Positions 1-14,083 of a DNA stretch of 45,000 nucleotides are shown piece after piece. Position 1 is the stretch's first letter, and every line of letters begins with the position of its first letter. Below the pieces are notes generated by a model that worked only from the letters and a program-made list of their open reading frames with translations, had not been told where the DNA came from and did not search any database. Both the position numbers and the translations under genes were made by a program. The stretch spans positions 332,501 to 377,500 of the forward strand of contig JACVTC010000149.1 in assembly GCA_016946835.1 (NCBI GenBank), written 5' to 3'. The stretch comes from Neocallimastix lanati (nom. inval.) (Eukaryota; Neocallimastigomycota; Neocallimastigomycetes; Neocallimastigales; Neocallimastigaceae).

Positions 1-961
1 TAAGTAAAAAAACCTTCTGTTTCTATTTTATACATTTTTTCTCTTTATATTATTTTTAAAATATATTAAAAAAAATAAAAAAAAAAAAAAAAATTAGAAT
101 TCATGAATTATTAGTAATTTTTATTTGTTTTATTTGTTTTATTTGTTTTATTTGTTTTTTTTTTTTTTTTTTTTATTTTATTTTTTCTTTTTATTTTATT
201 AAGATTATAATTTTATATTTTTTTAATATATATTTTATTTTTATCTTTTTTCTTTTTTGGAATAAAAATAATAATTATAAAAAAATTTCGAACCAAAAAT
301 TTAAAAAATTTTAAATATAATTATAAAAAAAAAATTTTATTTTTTTGTCTCAAGTCTCAATATTAATTAAATTTAAAAAGATTTTGACAACACTATTTTT
401 AAAATTAAAGATCAATCATAAAAATTATAATTTTATTATAAATAAAATAAAATAAAAAAAAAAAAAAAAAAAAAAAATTGAAATTTTATTATGTTTTATT
501 TTTATATATGTATATGTATATATTTCTTAAATTTTAGATGACTTTTTGTATATATATAAATGTATATTTTAGTTAATTTTTATATTGGTAAATTTTTATA
601 AAAATTTAAAGATATTAGAATTAAAATTATTAAAATAAAGAATTAATATTTAAAGTGAAGGACTATATCAATAATAAATAAGTAATAAGAATAAAAAAAT
701 AATATCAAAGTGAATGAATATTTATCTTTATCAATCATTGTCTTAAAAATTATAATAACATTTATTTCTCTGTATAATGTATAATAATCATAATATTTTT
801 ATTTTTTTTTATATCTTTAACATATTTTTTTTTATTCACTTTGTACATTTTTAAAATTATATATTTATAAATATAAAGGAAGTAAAATTTTAAAATATTA
901 TAATATACAGAAAAACAATTCTATAAAAGTGAAATGTAATAAATAAGAAATAGGAAAAAAA

Positions 962-1003
<42 letters not shown>

Positions 1004-1398
1004 TTTTTTGTTCTATTTTTAAATTATTATAAATATTATACTATGAAGTTTTTTTTTTTTTTTTTTTAATGCAAAATAATTTTAAAAAATATATGACTAA
1101 TTTATTTTATCTCTTTTTATAATAATTAAATTTTGGATTAAATGTATATAATTTAATCTATAATTTAATTAATATAATATATTGATTCCTTTTTTTTCTT
1201 TTTAAAAAAAAAAAAAATAAAAAATAAAAAATAAAAAATATCTTTAAATTTATAAGCTTCTGATTCTGTTAATTATGAAAACTATGTAACTTTTTAGATA
1301 CTAATAATATCTAAAATAGTAAATGGAATGATAGATTTTTTTATCAAATGTTGTACAATGTTAAAAACATGTTTAATGATTTAAAAAAACAAAAAAAC

Positions 1399-1429
<31 letters not shown>

Positions 1430-3299
1430 TATATATATATTATGAAATAATTTTAGTAAAATAGCATAATATAATATATATTTCCAAAGTACAATGATTA
1501 TATAATTGCTATATCAAAGGAAATTATATAATATGTTGATAAATTTTGACTGGATTTTGTTGATAGTTTATATAATAATGTCATACTAAATAAATTCAGA
1601 ATTATTTTTCAATTCATTTATTCTAATTGTCTTATCAATTAAAAATAATATTTATTTATTTATTATTTATTTATTATTTATTTATTTATTTATTTATCTC
1701 CTCTTTAAGATTTAAAAGTATTAATAAATTCAAATATTTATTATATTGATAATATAATTTAATAGAATCTTTTATTATTTAAATAGAAAAAATGATATTT
1801 ATTAAAGTTCAAATATCATTCTTAATTAAAATTTTAAACTAATTTCTTTATCAATTTTTTTTTTTTTATAAAACATCATTAAAAAAAATAAAAGGGATAA
1901 AGAAAATATTAGAAAAAGGAATTTTTATAATTTTTTAAAATCTTTATTTAAAAAAAAAAAAAAAAAAAAAATTAATAATGATAAAAAATATAACTTTTTA
2001 ATAGAAATAATGACATATTAATTATTAATTTTTAACTGTTAATATTAAAATTTTCTCTAATAATTCAATATTAAAAATTATATTCATAACTATATATCTA
2101 TATCTATCTGACTCTTTTTTTTTTTTTTTTTTTTTTCATGAAATATACTAATTATTTCAATTTCAATTTGTAGTTATTATTATTATTATTATTATTATTT
2201 GCAATACTAGAAATGTTTTTATTTTATTTTAAATTTTACTATTTAATTTATAATTTTATTAAAAATACTAAAATAAGATGTTAGTCTAAATAATATATAT
2301 TTGATGTCAATTTACTCTACAATTAAATGATTAACTTTATATGAAAGAATAAGATGGATTGAATATAATAAAATTATTTTATACGTAGTTAATTGAATAA
2401 AAATCATAATTGAAATTCTTTGATATTAACATACTAAATATTATTATTATAATATTATTATATATATTAACAAATTATATATATATCTATCTTTTTTTTT
2501 TTCTTTCTTATATTTTTCTATTTTTTTTTTTTTTTTTATATAAATGAATAGCTGTTGAATATAAAGATTTTCTTTATAATTTTCCATTCCTATAAAATAT
2601 TTATTTTTTTTCTATTTTTTTTTAAACTCTGTAAAGATAATCAACTAATATAATATATAATATTATATAATATTATATACAAACAAATATGTATTTTTTC
2701 TAATTGATTTATTAGAATTTAAAATTATTATGAAGTATTTATATATTCTAAATGAGATTAATATCAGTCAGTTCTAAACCTTATTTATTATTAATTTATA
2801 ATAATTTACAAAAGAAATTAATGAAGAAAAGGCGACAATATTAAAAAGAAAGGTTACACCATTTAATAACTCAATTAGGAAAAAGGTTAGGATTATAAAT
2901 AAAAATTAATTAAAATAGTTAAAAATTTTGATTTATTAACAGGAAACACAATTAAAATGAAGATACAAGAAAAATACTTTTTTTTTTAAAAAAAAAAATA
3001 TAATATGGTCAAAAATAATATTTATTTATCTTTATATTTATATATATTTATATATTTATTACATTGTGTAATAATTTGTTAATTTGTTAATTATTATTAT
3101 TTATTATTATTATCATCTATTTATTTATTATTAATGATCTATAATGAAATTATTTATATATTTATTTATTAAGTATTATTTATTGTTCAATTATTATATA
3201 TTTATATTATTTATTATTTATTATTTATTTTTTATTATTTATTATTAATAAATACTCTTTCTATTTAATATTTAATATTTATGATTAATTATTTCATTG

Positions 3300-3592
3300 T
3301 TTATTATTATTTATTATTTATTATTTGTTATTTATTATTTATTAATAAATACTCATTTTATTATTTGTTATTTATTATTATTATTTATTATTTTATTATT
3401 TATTATTTATAATTTATTATTTATTATTTATTATTTATTATTTATTATTTATTATTTATTATTTATTATTTATTTAATTATTATTTATTATTTATTATTT
3501 ATTATTTATTATTTAATTATTTATTATTTATTATTTATTCTATTATTTAGTAATTTAATTATTAAGTTTTTTATTATTTATTATTTATGGTA
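3300..3592. repeat. TATTATT heptamer satellite
   Basis: The plus strand repeats the 7-mer TATTATT (equivalently ATTTATT) with some interruptions. The complementary AATAATA form of the same heptamer recurs at about 12694-12895, 39195-39640 and 44075-44325. A period of 7 in pure A/T gives long stop-free frames that are artefacts. Confidence 0.8.
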
Positions 3593-3934
3593 ATATATTA
3601 TTTATGGTGTAGATGATTAATAATTATTTAATAATTTATATAACAAATTTGTATATAATTAATATAAAAAAAGTGGCAAACGAACAATATTTTTTTTTTT
3701 TGATATGGCAATTTAGTAATATAATATCAAATCATCCATTTATTAATAATTAAATGTATAAATAATAATAATAAATAAATTTTTAGAAATTTAAATTAAT
3801 GATTAATATATATTAAATAAATATTTTAAAATTTGTTACTTGTATTAAAATAAAATCAATCATTTTCATTGGTTAAATTTAATTAAAGAATTTATTATTA
3901 TATGCTTTTATGTCATCAAATTTTAGCATATTCT

Positions 3935-4340
<406 letters not shown>

Positions 4341-4491
4341 ATATTATCAAAAAAAAAAAAAAGATAATTCAGTTCTTTTTGATATTATTTATTACATATA
4401 GATTTAAAATAAATAAATAAATAAATAAATAAAATATCTTTTTAAACTTTTTTTTTTATCTTTATAAATTTATTGTATAATATTAAATAAA

Positions 4492-5614
4492 ATGTCAAGT
4501 ATCGAAGAAAAGAGACCGGAGGTCGAAATCTCTGAAACAGGTATTTTAATATTAAAAAAAAAATAATAATTATAGAATTATTAAAATTTCATTTGTTATA
4601 ATTTAAAACTGTTAAAATTTCAATAATAATGAATAAAAATATATATGTTATTTTTTGTTTATTTATCAAAAAAAAAAAAAAAAAAAAAAATACACAATTT
4701 AACCATATAAATCAATAATAATAATGATAACAATAATATAATAACATTTTTAAATACATATAATATTGATTAAAATGTGATTTCAAAAAAATTATTATTT
4801 ACTCTTTAATAGAAAAAGTTGAAAGTGAAGATACAAAAAGAAGTGGTCCTTTTGACCCAAGTAATCTTGATTATAATAAATACCAAAATATGTATTATGA
4901 ATCAGGATACCCAGATCAATATCAATTCGCTATGCCACCAGTAGATCCAATTCAACCAGTACAATTGCCCCCATTCTATAATAATTTACCTGATGCTCCT
5001 CTTCCACCTTTTAACTATCCTCAACAACCACAATATCCAATACCAGAACAACCATACAGTATGCCAATGCCAACTCCAAGTGCACCAGTTGAAAATAATT
5101 ATTATCCAACTCAAACTGAAAAACCTCAATCCGAAACTCAACAACAAGAAATTCCACAAACCGAAATTCCAACTTATGAAAGTCAAGAAAAACTTCAACA
5201 TGAACCAGTACCACCACATCTTGAACAAAGTCCAGTTCAAACTCCAGTTCAAATTCCAGTATCTACTACCGAAAGAGGTATTAAATTAAAATATTAATAA
5301 CAAAAAAAAAAAAAAATAAATAATAATAATGAAATTTCGAAAATTTATAAAATTTATTAATAAAATAAATAAATAAATATTATATAAATTTTTATATAAT
5401 TAAATATATATTTATACATAAAAAATAATTAAACTTTTTTTATTGTAGACAAATTTATTAATAAATTAAAGGGTTTATTGAAAAATGTCACCAAAAAGGA
5501 ATATCCAACCCTTGAAGAAAAATTCATTGAATTGGAAATTGAAAATTGGGACCAACTTAAAGATTTAAAATATAGTCCAGAATATGTTATTGGTGATAAT
5601 AAATGGTAAAAACA

Positions 5615-5653
<39 letters not shown>

Positions 5654-8016
5654 AATAAAAGATAATAAAAAAATAATAATTAAAGGAAAATATTTATATT
5701 AATTAAAATTATATTTATATTTATATTATTACTGTATATTATTATTACAATTATTTATAAAATTATTAAAAAATTTAAAGGAGAATAAAATTATTCCCAA
5801 ATGGAAACGGTGAAAATGGAAAGAACCATGTTTCACTTTATTTAGAAAATTTAACTGTAAAGGAAGACAATTTATTACATGTTGCTGCTAACTATGTTCT
5901 CTTTTTACGTAATTACAACGATTATTCAGAACACTTAGCTTACGGTAATAAAAAATAAATAAATAAATTAATATTTAATATTTTATTATTTATAATAATT
6001 AATTATTATAAATTCATTAAAAATTAAAATGTTAACCTTAATATTTAATTATATATTCAATATATAATTATTTATATATAAATTAATAAAATACTCTTTT
6101 ATTTTATATTTATTTTTTTATTTTTACTTTATTTTTTAATATTTAAAAGGTTCTACTCTTGATTATTTCAACATTAATAATAGTAGTGCTGGTTATGACC
6201 AATTCATTGACAAATTATATTTAAATAATGTTAACATTGAAACTCAAAAGGGTTTACTTGAAGATAATAAAATTGTTGTTGGTGCTTATGTTCGTGTTTA
6301 CAAATACATTAGAAAAGGTTAATATTATTTTGTTTATTAATTATATTTTTTTTATTTATCAAAATGGGATATTTAATAAAAAATATTAAATTAAAAATGT
6401 TTTTTTTTTTTTTTTTTTTTTTTTATTCTTTCTATTATTTTTTATTTTTCTTATATATATATTTTTTTCTTTTCTTTTTCTTTTCATTCTTACCTAGAAC
6501 AATACATTGAAGAAATTAAAAAAGCACTTAATGAAGACAACTCTGATGAAGTTATTGCTGATGATATTTATGAATGGAGAATTGATAACTGGAGTGAACT
6601 TAAAGATTATGAAAAAAGTCCAGAATTTATATCCGGTGGTTATAGATGGTAAAATTTATTATATAAAAATGAAAATTGCAAATAATAATAGAAATAATAT
6701 AAAATTTTCTTTCTTTTTATTATTATTTTATATTATTATATTTTATTATATTTTATAATATTTTATAAAAATAAAAATATATATTTGTATTATACATTTT
6801 ATATAATTTATTCTTATATAATTAATTATTTGTTTCATTTAATATCATTTAATAAAAATTATATACTAATAAAATATAAATTTATATTTTAAATAAAAAG
6901 GAGAATCAAGTTATTCTCAAAAGGATTTAGTCCAGTCTTTAAAGATTATATCTCTGTTTATTTAAATAGTGTTGATGCTAAAAATGATGAAACTATTCAT
7001 ATTAATGCTAAAGCTATATTTTATATTCGTAATTCCAATGACTTTTCTTGCTTAAAATCAACAGGAGGTAAATAAAGTTATTTTAGTTATAAAAATATTT
7101 ATTTATTCATTATTATTATTTTTTATTATTATTATTAATTTAAAAATATAATTAATATTATTTATTCTTTATTATTATTATTGTTATTATTATATTTATA
7201 TTTAATTTTTAAATATAAAATTTTAATGTTAATGAAAATTATTAATATTTAAAATAAAATAAAAAATAAAATAAAATAAAAAAAAATTATTTTTTTTTTA
7301 TTGTTTTGATTATAAAAAATAGAAAAGATATCTTCATTAAATTATGCTACTAAAAGTCGTGTTTGGGGTTCTCATTGTTTTGCTAAAAGAAGTGAATTAT
7401 TTAGAAAAAGTAGTAACACCAATAAATCTTTAATTGAAGATAACAAAACTGTTATCGGTGTTTTCATTCGTATATACAAGTATACTCAAGGTATATTTTA
7501 AATGCTTAAAATACTATTGTTGTATTGTTGTATATATATATATATATGATATAAATTAATTAATGCTATTACATTATTTTGTAAAAAATCAATCAAATTA
7601 TTATTTTTAAAAAATTCTATTTAACAATTAAATTAAATTAAATTAAATTAAATATTAATAATGTATTATTATTATTATTAATTATTATTACTATAGAAAC
7701 ATTCTTAGAGACTATTAAGAAATTAATTGATGATGAAAACCATGAAATTCTTAAAGAGGATTATCATGAATGGGAAGTTGAAAATTGGAGTAAAATTGAA
7801 AACGAAGAAAATAGAGCAGAATTTAATGCCATTGATCAAACATGGTATTTTATTTATTTTATTTTATTTTATTTTTAAATTATTGTAATATAATTAAATA
7901 AAGCAGAAAAGAATAATTATTAAATATATTTATTATAAATATTTAATTTTTTTTTAAACAAATATAAATTTGTTAAAATTATTATTATTTTTATTTTATA
8001 AAAAATATATTAATAA

Positions 8017-8047
<31 letters not shown>

Positions 8048-9099
8048 AAAGGCAAGTCCAATTATTCCCTAACGGATATTCCGATGCCTTTAAGGATTAC
8101 GTTTCCATATTTATGGATAATGTTGATTCTTCAGTAGATATCACAAACCATTTATGTATTAAACGTGTCTTCTATATTCGTAACGTTAACGATTACTCTA
8201 TTTTCGGTTCTGAAAGTAAAATTTTAATAAAAAAATAATTTATTTTTATTTTTATTTTTTTTATATTTATTTTTTATTTAAATATTTTAAGATATGTATT
8301 ATTTTATTAATATATTATTATCATTATTATCATTATTATCATTATTGTAATTTTTAAATGAAAATACTAATTTTATTTATTTTTAATAAAAGCATCTAAG
8401 TTTACTTATTATGATAAGGGATGCTATTCCAGAGGTACTGGAAAACTTGTTAAGAAGGATGAATTATATTCAAAGAAGGGTATTACCAATAAAACTTTAA
8501 TTGAAGATGATAAGGCTGTTGTTGGTGTATACCTTCGTGCTTACAAGTATGAAGAAAGTAAGTATTTTTAATAGAATTCACTTTTTAGATAGTTTTTTTT
8601 TTTTTAAAAAAATATATATATATATATATATTTCTATATATTATTATTATAATCAATTATATATAATTGAAAAAATAAAATAAAATAGATAAAGAAAAAA
8701 ATTATTATTATTTAATAAAATGTAATAAAAATAAACTTTTATATTTATTATTTATTATTTATGATATAAATAAATAATAGAACAATTTATTAAAGAAATA
8801 AGTGAACTTATTGATGATGGTGAACGTGAAACAGTCGGTGAAGATTACTTTGAATGGAATATTAAAAATTGGGATAGACTTAGTAATGAAATTCTTAGTT
8901 CAGAATTTAACATTGGAGGTCAAAAATGGTATATACATAATTTAAATAATGTTGAAATAGTTTATTTAAATAGTTTATATATTTATTTTATTTTTTTTTT
9001 TTATTATCATTTTTTTTCTTTTTTTTTATTTATTTATTTTTCTTATTAATTGATTTATTTGTATATTGTTTAATATACATCATTTAATTATTTCATTAT

Positions 9100-9154
<55 letters not shown>

Positions 9155-9506
9155 GGTTTATTTGCATATCGTTTGATATATATATTAATTATTTAATTAT
9201 TTCATTATTATTATATTATTATTTATATTATATTCATATGTATTTAAATATATATATAAAAGGAGAATTAAGGTATATCCAAATGGTAATGAACAAGATG
9301 CTAAAGATGGCTACTTAACTATTGGTTTAAGAAACGAAAGTATTACTAATGATGACCAATTTGCTTATGCTAACTTTGTTGTTGCCGTTCGTAATACTAA
9401 TGATTATTCATGCTATAAAACAAGAGGTATATTAAATATATATATAAGTTTATTCCATTTTTAAAAATTAAAATTAATTTTGAATTTTTCTTTTATTCGT
9501 ATCTTC

Positions 9507-9547
<41 letters not shown>

Positions 9548-10019
9548 TTTAAAATAAATATTTATTTATAATAAATATATATATATTATTAAAATAGAAT
9601 TATTATCATTCAGACGTTTCACTAAAGCTGAAAATGAATTTGATATGATAAGATACACTCCACTTACTTCCTTATATGAAAAGAATGAGTATTATGGTAG
9701 ATCAATTCTTGAAGAAGGTAAAATTACTATTTGTGCTTACATTCGTGTTTACAATAACAATATAGGTAAGTGAAAAATAATTATAAAATAAAAATTTTCT
9801 TTACTTAAAATACTTTTAATAATAAAATTTTATTATAATTAATTTATTCATATAAAAATAACGGTTAATAAAATATATATATATTATATTTTAAAAATAA
9901 TTTAATCTCTTTTCATTAATATATTATCATATTTATTAACTTCTAACATCAATCAACTAATAAATAAAGAACATGAAATTGAAGAAAAAAGAAAATTAAA
10001 TATACCATTTGTTAATTAA
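4492..10019 (+). CDS. four-MATH-domain (TRAF-like) repeat protein, 15 exons
   Basis: Assembled from 15 exons with GT-AG ends: 4492-4540, 4813-5277, 5449-5605, 5781-5944, 6150-6317, 6498-6648, 6901-7067, 7323-7490, 7697-7844, 8052-8215, 8393-8557, 8781-8928, 9263-9426, 9598-9765, 9970-10019. The 2496 nt give 831 aa. Residues about 30-165 are Pro/Gln-rich and probably disordered. Four repeats follow (about 172-334, 335-496, 497-655, 656-815), each a short helical linker and a MATH fold with xxWxIxNWxxL, then SPEF, then WRIKLFPNG, then a strand with Y/FIRN and a final VRVYKY. Each repeat comes from three exons with introns at fixed places (phase 1, inside a Trp codon in phase 2, phase 1). MATH domains bind peptides in TRAFs, SPOP and USP7. 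Automated annotation may call such proteins ubiquitin hydrolases, but no catalytic Cys or His box is present. There is no signal peptide, so it is probably a cytosolic adaptor. The start is the first ATG in frame; an extra upstream exon cannot be excluded. Confidence 0.86.
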
Positions 10020-10559
10020 ATTATATGATGGGAAATATTAAAAAAAAAATAATAATAACAATAATAAATGAATTTTACCTTATTAAAATTAAAATTAAAA
10101 TAAGAAATAATCAAATAAATAAACTAGCAATAACGACAATTCAATAATATATTCATTCCAATAAATAAATAAATAAATAAAAACTCACTATACTTTTTTT
10201 TTTTATTTATTTTTTTTTCTGAGTTATTAAATCAATAATAATTTTATAAATCTATATTTTCTATATATATTTTTTTAAAGTAAAAAAAAAAAAATTAAAA
10301 ATTAAAAAAATAAAAAATTAATAATTAAAAAATAAAAATTAAATAATAAAATAAAATGATAAATAAAATTATAAATATAATAAAAAAAATAAAATAAAAT
10401 AAAATAAAATAAAATAAAATAAAATAAATATATATATATATATATATAAAGATAAAGGAAGAAAAAAAAAATAATAATATTTAAAAAAAAAAAAAAAAAA
10501 AGAATAAAATAAAATAAATACTATTTTTTTTTTTTTATTTATATATATTTGTTTTGTTT

Positions 10560-10600
<41 letters not shown>

Positions 10601-10716
10601 CAATTATTATTAGTAAACGTACATGTATGTATAATCATAATGATATTAGACAGACAAACAAATTAATAAATCAACAATTAAAAAAAAAAAAAGAAAAAGA
10701 AAAAGAAAAAGAAAAG

Positions 10717-10749
<33 letters not shown>

Positions 10750-10848
10750 GAAATATAAATAAAAAATAAAAATTTTAAAATTTTAAAAATAATAAAATAA
10801 AATAATAATAATAATAATAAAAAATTAAAATAAAAATAAAATAAAAAA

Positions 10849-10884
<36 letters not shown>

Positions 10885-11176
10885 AGAAAAAATAGAAAAT
10901 GAATATACTGTAGTGGTATAATAAGATTTTTTTTTTTTTTTCTTAAAAAAAAAAGAGAAATGAATTAGCAATAGTATAATATAGGATTAAAACTATAGAA
11001 TTATAACTGAAATATTTATAATTAATATATATATATATATTTATATTATATTAGTATAAAGAGAAATAGAAAATGAAAAATAGTCCTGAATAATACTGAT
11101 GATTAGTAATATAATAGTTATAAAAATAAATAATAAAATAAAATAAAATAAATAAATAAATAAAATAAATATTTTT

Positions 11177-11228
<52 letters not shown>

Positions 11229-11373
11229 ATTCTTAAATAAATATTTATATATAATAAAAAAATATATATAGGTTTTTCTTTTTTCTTTTTTTTTTTTATT
11301 AAAAGTTATTATATTTATATTGTATTTTTATTATTTTATACCACAATATGAGTAAAAGTGTTTAAAATGTTTA

Positions 11374-11412
<39 letters not shown>

Positions 11413-11484
11413 ATATATTATATTAAATATGAAATTTTTAAAAAAAAGTTTTTCTTTGAAACTTTAAAAAAAAAAAAAAAAAAA
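10020..11484. other. intergenic, low complexity
   Basis: The stretch is poly(A), poly(T), AAATAA microsatellites and AT dinucleotide runs downstream of the MATH gene. A 69-codon open frame at 10549-10758 is a poly-Phe/poly-Lys artefact of homopolymers. I see no gene, RNA or regulatory motif that stands out. Confidence 0.6.
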
Positions 11485-12131
11485 AATTTCCAATACATTA
11501 TGGTGTGTGTCAAGGATGTCTTTTATCACCTAATATATTTATCTATAACATATTTGATAAATGCAAGAGATATGGTGTAATTACTGAAAAAAAAAAAAAG
11601 TTTTCAAATGAAATGATATTTGGAATCAATAAATGAGCAATACTTGTTGTTAAAACCAAAGAACTTTATACCTTCATGATATTTTTATGAGAAATCCTAC
11701 ATTTATGGTTGGATATGAACCATCTACCTAGTACTAATCAATATATATATCTTGAAAATACCTTTTAAACGAATTATTAGTTAGAGAGCTAAATATTACT
11801 AAGATGAACAGTAAAATACGTTATATGGGGTCAATTCTTTCTTTTTGATTTTTAATCAATAGGAAAGTACTTTTCTACTTTTTAGTTCAGTTCTTTACGA
11901 TGTATCTTTACTTTACAAGAATCAAATAAAAAAAAAAAAAAAAAAAAAAAAAAACATTGAAAAAGCTCAATCTGTTTTTGATCGAGATTTATTTAGGAGT
12001 TTTGGGTTTAAAAAATAAGATACTATTATTTATAATATGTCTATGAAAACTATTTATATCTCCTATAGAGTAGATCTTGTGCAAAGGAGATGATTGGATA
12101 CTTTAAACAAGTGGAAAGAATCTTCTTGTAT

Positions 12132-12162
<31 letters not shown>

Positions 12163-12665
12163 CATTTAGTTAAAAATACTTCAACACTTTCATATTATTC
12201 ATGGACCGAAAAAAAAAAAAGTACATAAGTTAACAATAACCTTTTTCTTTTAAAAAATAAAAATTTATTCAATGTCTATCTCTAAAATATTTATAATTTT
12301 CTCTTGAAATTTTTTTTCTTTTTTTTTTTTTTTTTTGGATTGGACAAATTAAATGTAGATTCAAATTTGACTTGAAATCTTATGGTAAAAGTAAATTAGT
12401 ATTAGAAGATTGACCAAAATATTCTCTTTGTTATGGTAAAGGTAACAGTCTACCTAGTTTTACACATTGGATACTTTAAGTTTTTTTTTTTATTAATTTT
12501 TCTCTGATTGTTCAATGATTTCTCATTGAACAATCAGGGAAAAATGACAAAGAAGAAGATTTTAATAATAATATTAATTTTTTTTTTTTTTTTTTAATTT
12601 TTTTTTTTACATACCATGTCTCCATCATGGCAGAGATACAGTATATAAAATCTTTAAAAGATAGA
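11485..12665 (+). mobile_element. decayed LINE (non-LTR) reverse transcriptase relic
   Basis: No frame stays open, but pieces in shifting frames read as a non-LTR reverse transcriptase and its C-terminus. Near 11500-11590 is YGVCQGCLLSPNIF, the conserved RT motif G-x-x-Q-G-x-x-x-S-P. Near 11735 is TNQYIYLENTF, resembling the LINE YLGIPF block. Near 11960 is NIEKAQSVFDRDLFRSFG, and near 12110 KWKESSCII, then YYSWTE. From 12335 comes WIGQIKCRFKFDL and PSFTHWIL, where a zinc-knuckle region should lie. The last blocks (KWKxSSCII, YSWT, RCxFKFD, PSFxHWI, YIxxxLxxGR) match the minus-strand LINE at 40459-41744, so both belong to one family. Many stops and indels show it is dead. Homopolymers of A or T break it in several places. 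The RT catalytic YADD-type box was not found. Confidence 0.75.
12498..12546. repeat. 14-bp inverted repeat inside the LINE relic
   Basis: CTGATTGTTCAATG is followed by six bases and its exact reverse complement, and the outer T-run and A-run can extend the stem after a mismatch. It lies in the 3' part of the dead LINE, where the young copy encodes a region around IIEQ. It is probably a local inverted duplication made during decay, since the intact relative shows no equivalent. Confidence 0.6.
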
Positions 12666-12693
12666 TTTTTTTATTATAACAATAAATATTAAA

Positions 12694-12895
12694 TAATTGA
12701 ATAATAAATAATAAATAATAAATAAAAATAATAAATAATAAATAATACATAATAAATAATAAATAATAATAAATAATAATAAATAATAAATAATAAATAA
12801 TAAATAATAAATAATAAATAATAAATAATAAATAATAAATAATAAATAATAAATAATAAATAATAAATAATAAATAATTAATAATAAATAAATAA
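12694..12895. repeat. AATAATA heptamer satellite
   Basis: About 200 bp of the 7-mer AATAATA, directly after the LINE relic. The same heptamer follows the small ORF in both copies of the right-hand segmental duplication. Confidence 0.85.
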
Positions 12896-12908
12896 AGAGA
12901 TAAATAAG

Positions 12909-13014
12909 TAAATAGATAAATATATAGTTAAATATATAGTTAAATAGATAAATATATAGTTAAATAGATAAATATATAGTTAAATAGATAAATATATAGT
13001 TAAATAGATAAATA
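12909..13014. repeat. 20-bp tandem repeat
   Basis: Four full copies of TAAATAGATAAATATATAGT, one copy shortened to 12 bp (12929-12940) and a final partial copy. It adjoins the heptamer array and contains no coding signal. Confidence 0.85.
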
Positions 13015-14083
13015 ATTAATTAATTAAATAGAAAAATAAAATAATTATAATTAATGAATAATTAATCTCATTTTAGTTTATAAATTATATTTAATAAGGT
13101 TAGCATCTTTCTTTTTTTTTAGTTGGTTGTTTGAAGTAAAAAAAAAAAATTGGATAAATTTGGAAGTTTTTTAATATTCTTTTAATTAATGAGTAACTTT
13201 TAATAATAAAAAAGGAAGATTTTTTTTTCTCTTTTATCTTTCTATCTATATTTATTTATTTAGTTATTTATTTATTAATAAATACATTTTTATTTAATTA
13301 ATTATTATTTATTTATTGATATATCAATTAGGATCACTATATTTAGTTATTAATTATTCATTTATTTAATTAATGAATTTTGCTGATAAACTCAAAAATA
13401 AATAAAAAATAAATAAAAAATAAATTAAAAAAAATAAAAAATAAATTAAAGAAATTTTATTTAATATGGAAAAAAGGTTTAGCAAATTTAAAAAAATTAA
13501 ATAAAAAAAAAAATTTATATATTTATAGAATACAATAAAATTATATGGAATTATATGGAATATAATTATATTTTACAGTGTATAATTTAATAATAGAATT
13601 AACTATTAAATTAAATAATTAAATAATTAATTAAATAATTGAATAATTAATTGAATAATTAATTAAAAAATTAAATAATTAAATGAATAAATAGATAAAT
13701 AACTAAATTATATAATTAAATAAATAATTAAATATTTAAATGAATAAATTAAAAATATAAAAAGTCAAAAAGAATTCAAAAAAATACAAAAAGAATTTTT
13801 ACAAATAAAATATTCAAAGAATTCTGCAAGAAAAAAAAAAAAAGATAAACATAAATTAATAAATTAGTATGACATTCTTTTTTTTTTTTCTACTTAAATT
13901 AAATAGAATTGAATTATAATAAAAATTTAATGGAAATATATTTTAAATAAATATATATAATCATTTTTTTTTTTTTTTAAAAAAAATATAAACCTATTGA
14001 AACTAATATAAAAAAATCTAATTTTAAACTATTAGTTTATTATAGATATTTTTTTCTTAATTTGAAATTAGTAGTAATACATA
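13015..14083. other. intergenic and upstream region of LRR gene
   Basis: A/T-rich sequence with TTAAATAA-type repeats (about 13575-13745) and homopolymers. No gene is visible. The promoter of the LRR gene starting at 14084 must lie at its right end, but no TATA or other motif is distinguishable from background. Confidence 0.5.

Noticed and set aside
3297-3593. 98-codon plus-strand open frame
   Set aside because: Translation is Ile/Tyr/Leu/Phe only and follows the heptamer array; stop-free by composition.
6507-6758. 83-codon open frame inside the MATH gene
   Set aside because: Out of frame with exon 6 and running into intron; the MATH frame is clearly the coding one.
4492-10019. Ubiquitin-specific protease of the USP7 type
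   Set aside because: Four MATH domains are present, but the protein ends shortly after the fourth and no Cys or His catalytic box is seen.
10549-10758. 69-codon plus-strand open frame
   Set aside because: Poly-Phe from a T-run and poly-Lys/Glu from an A-run; no protein-like core.
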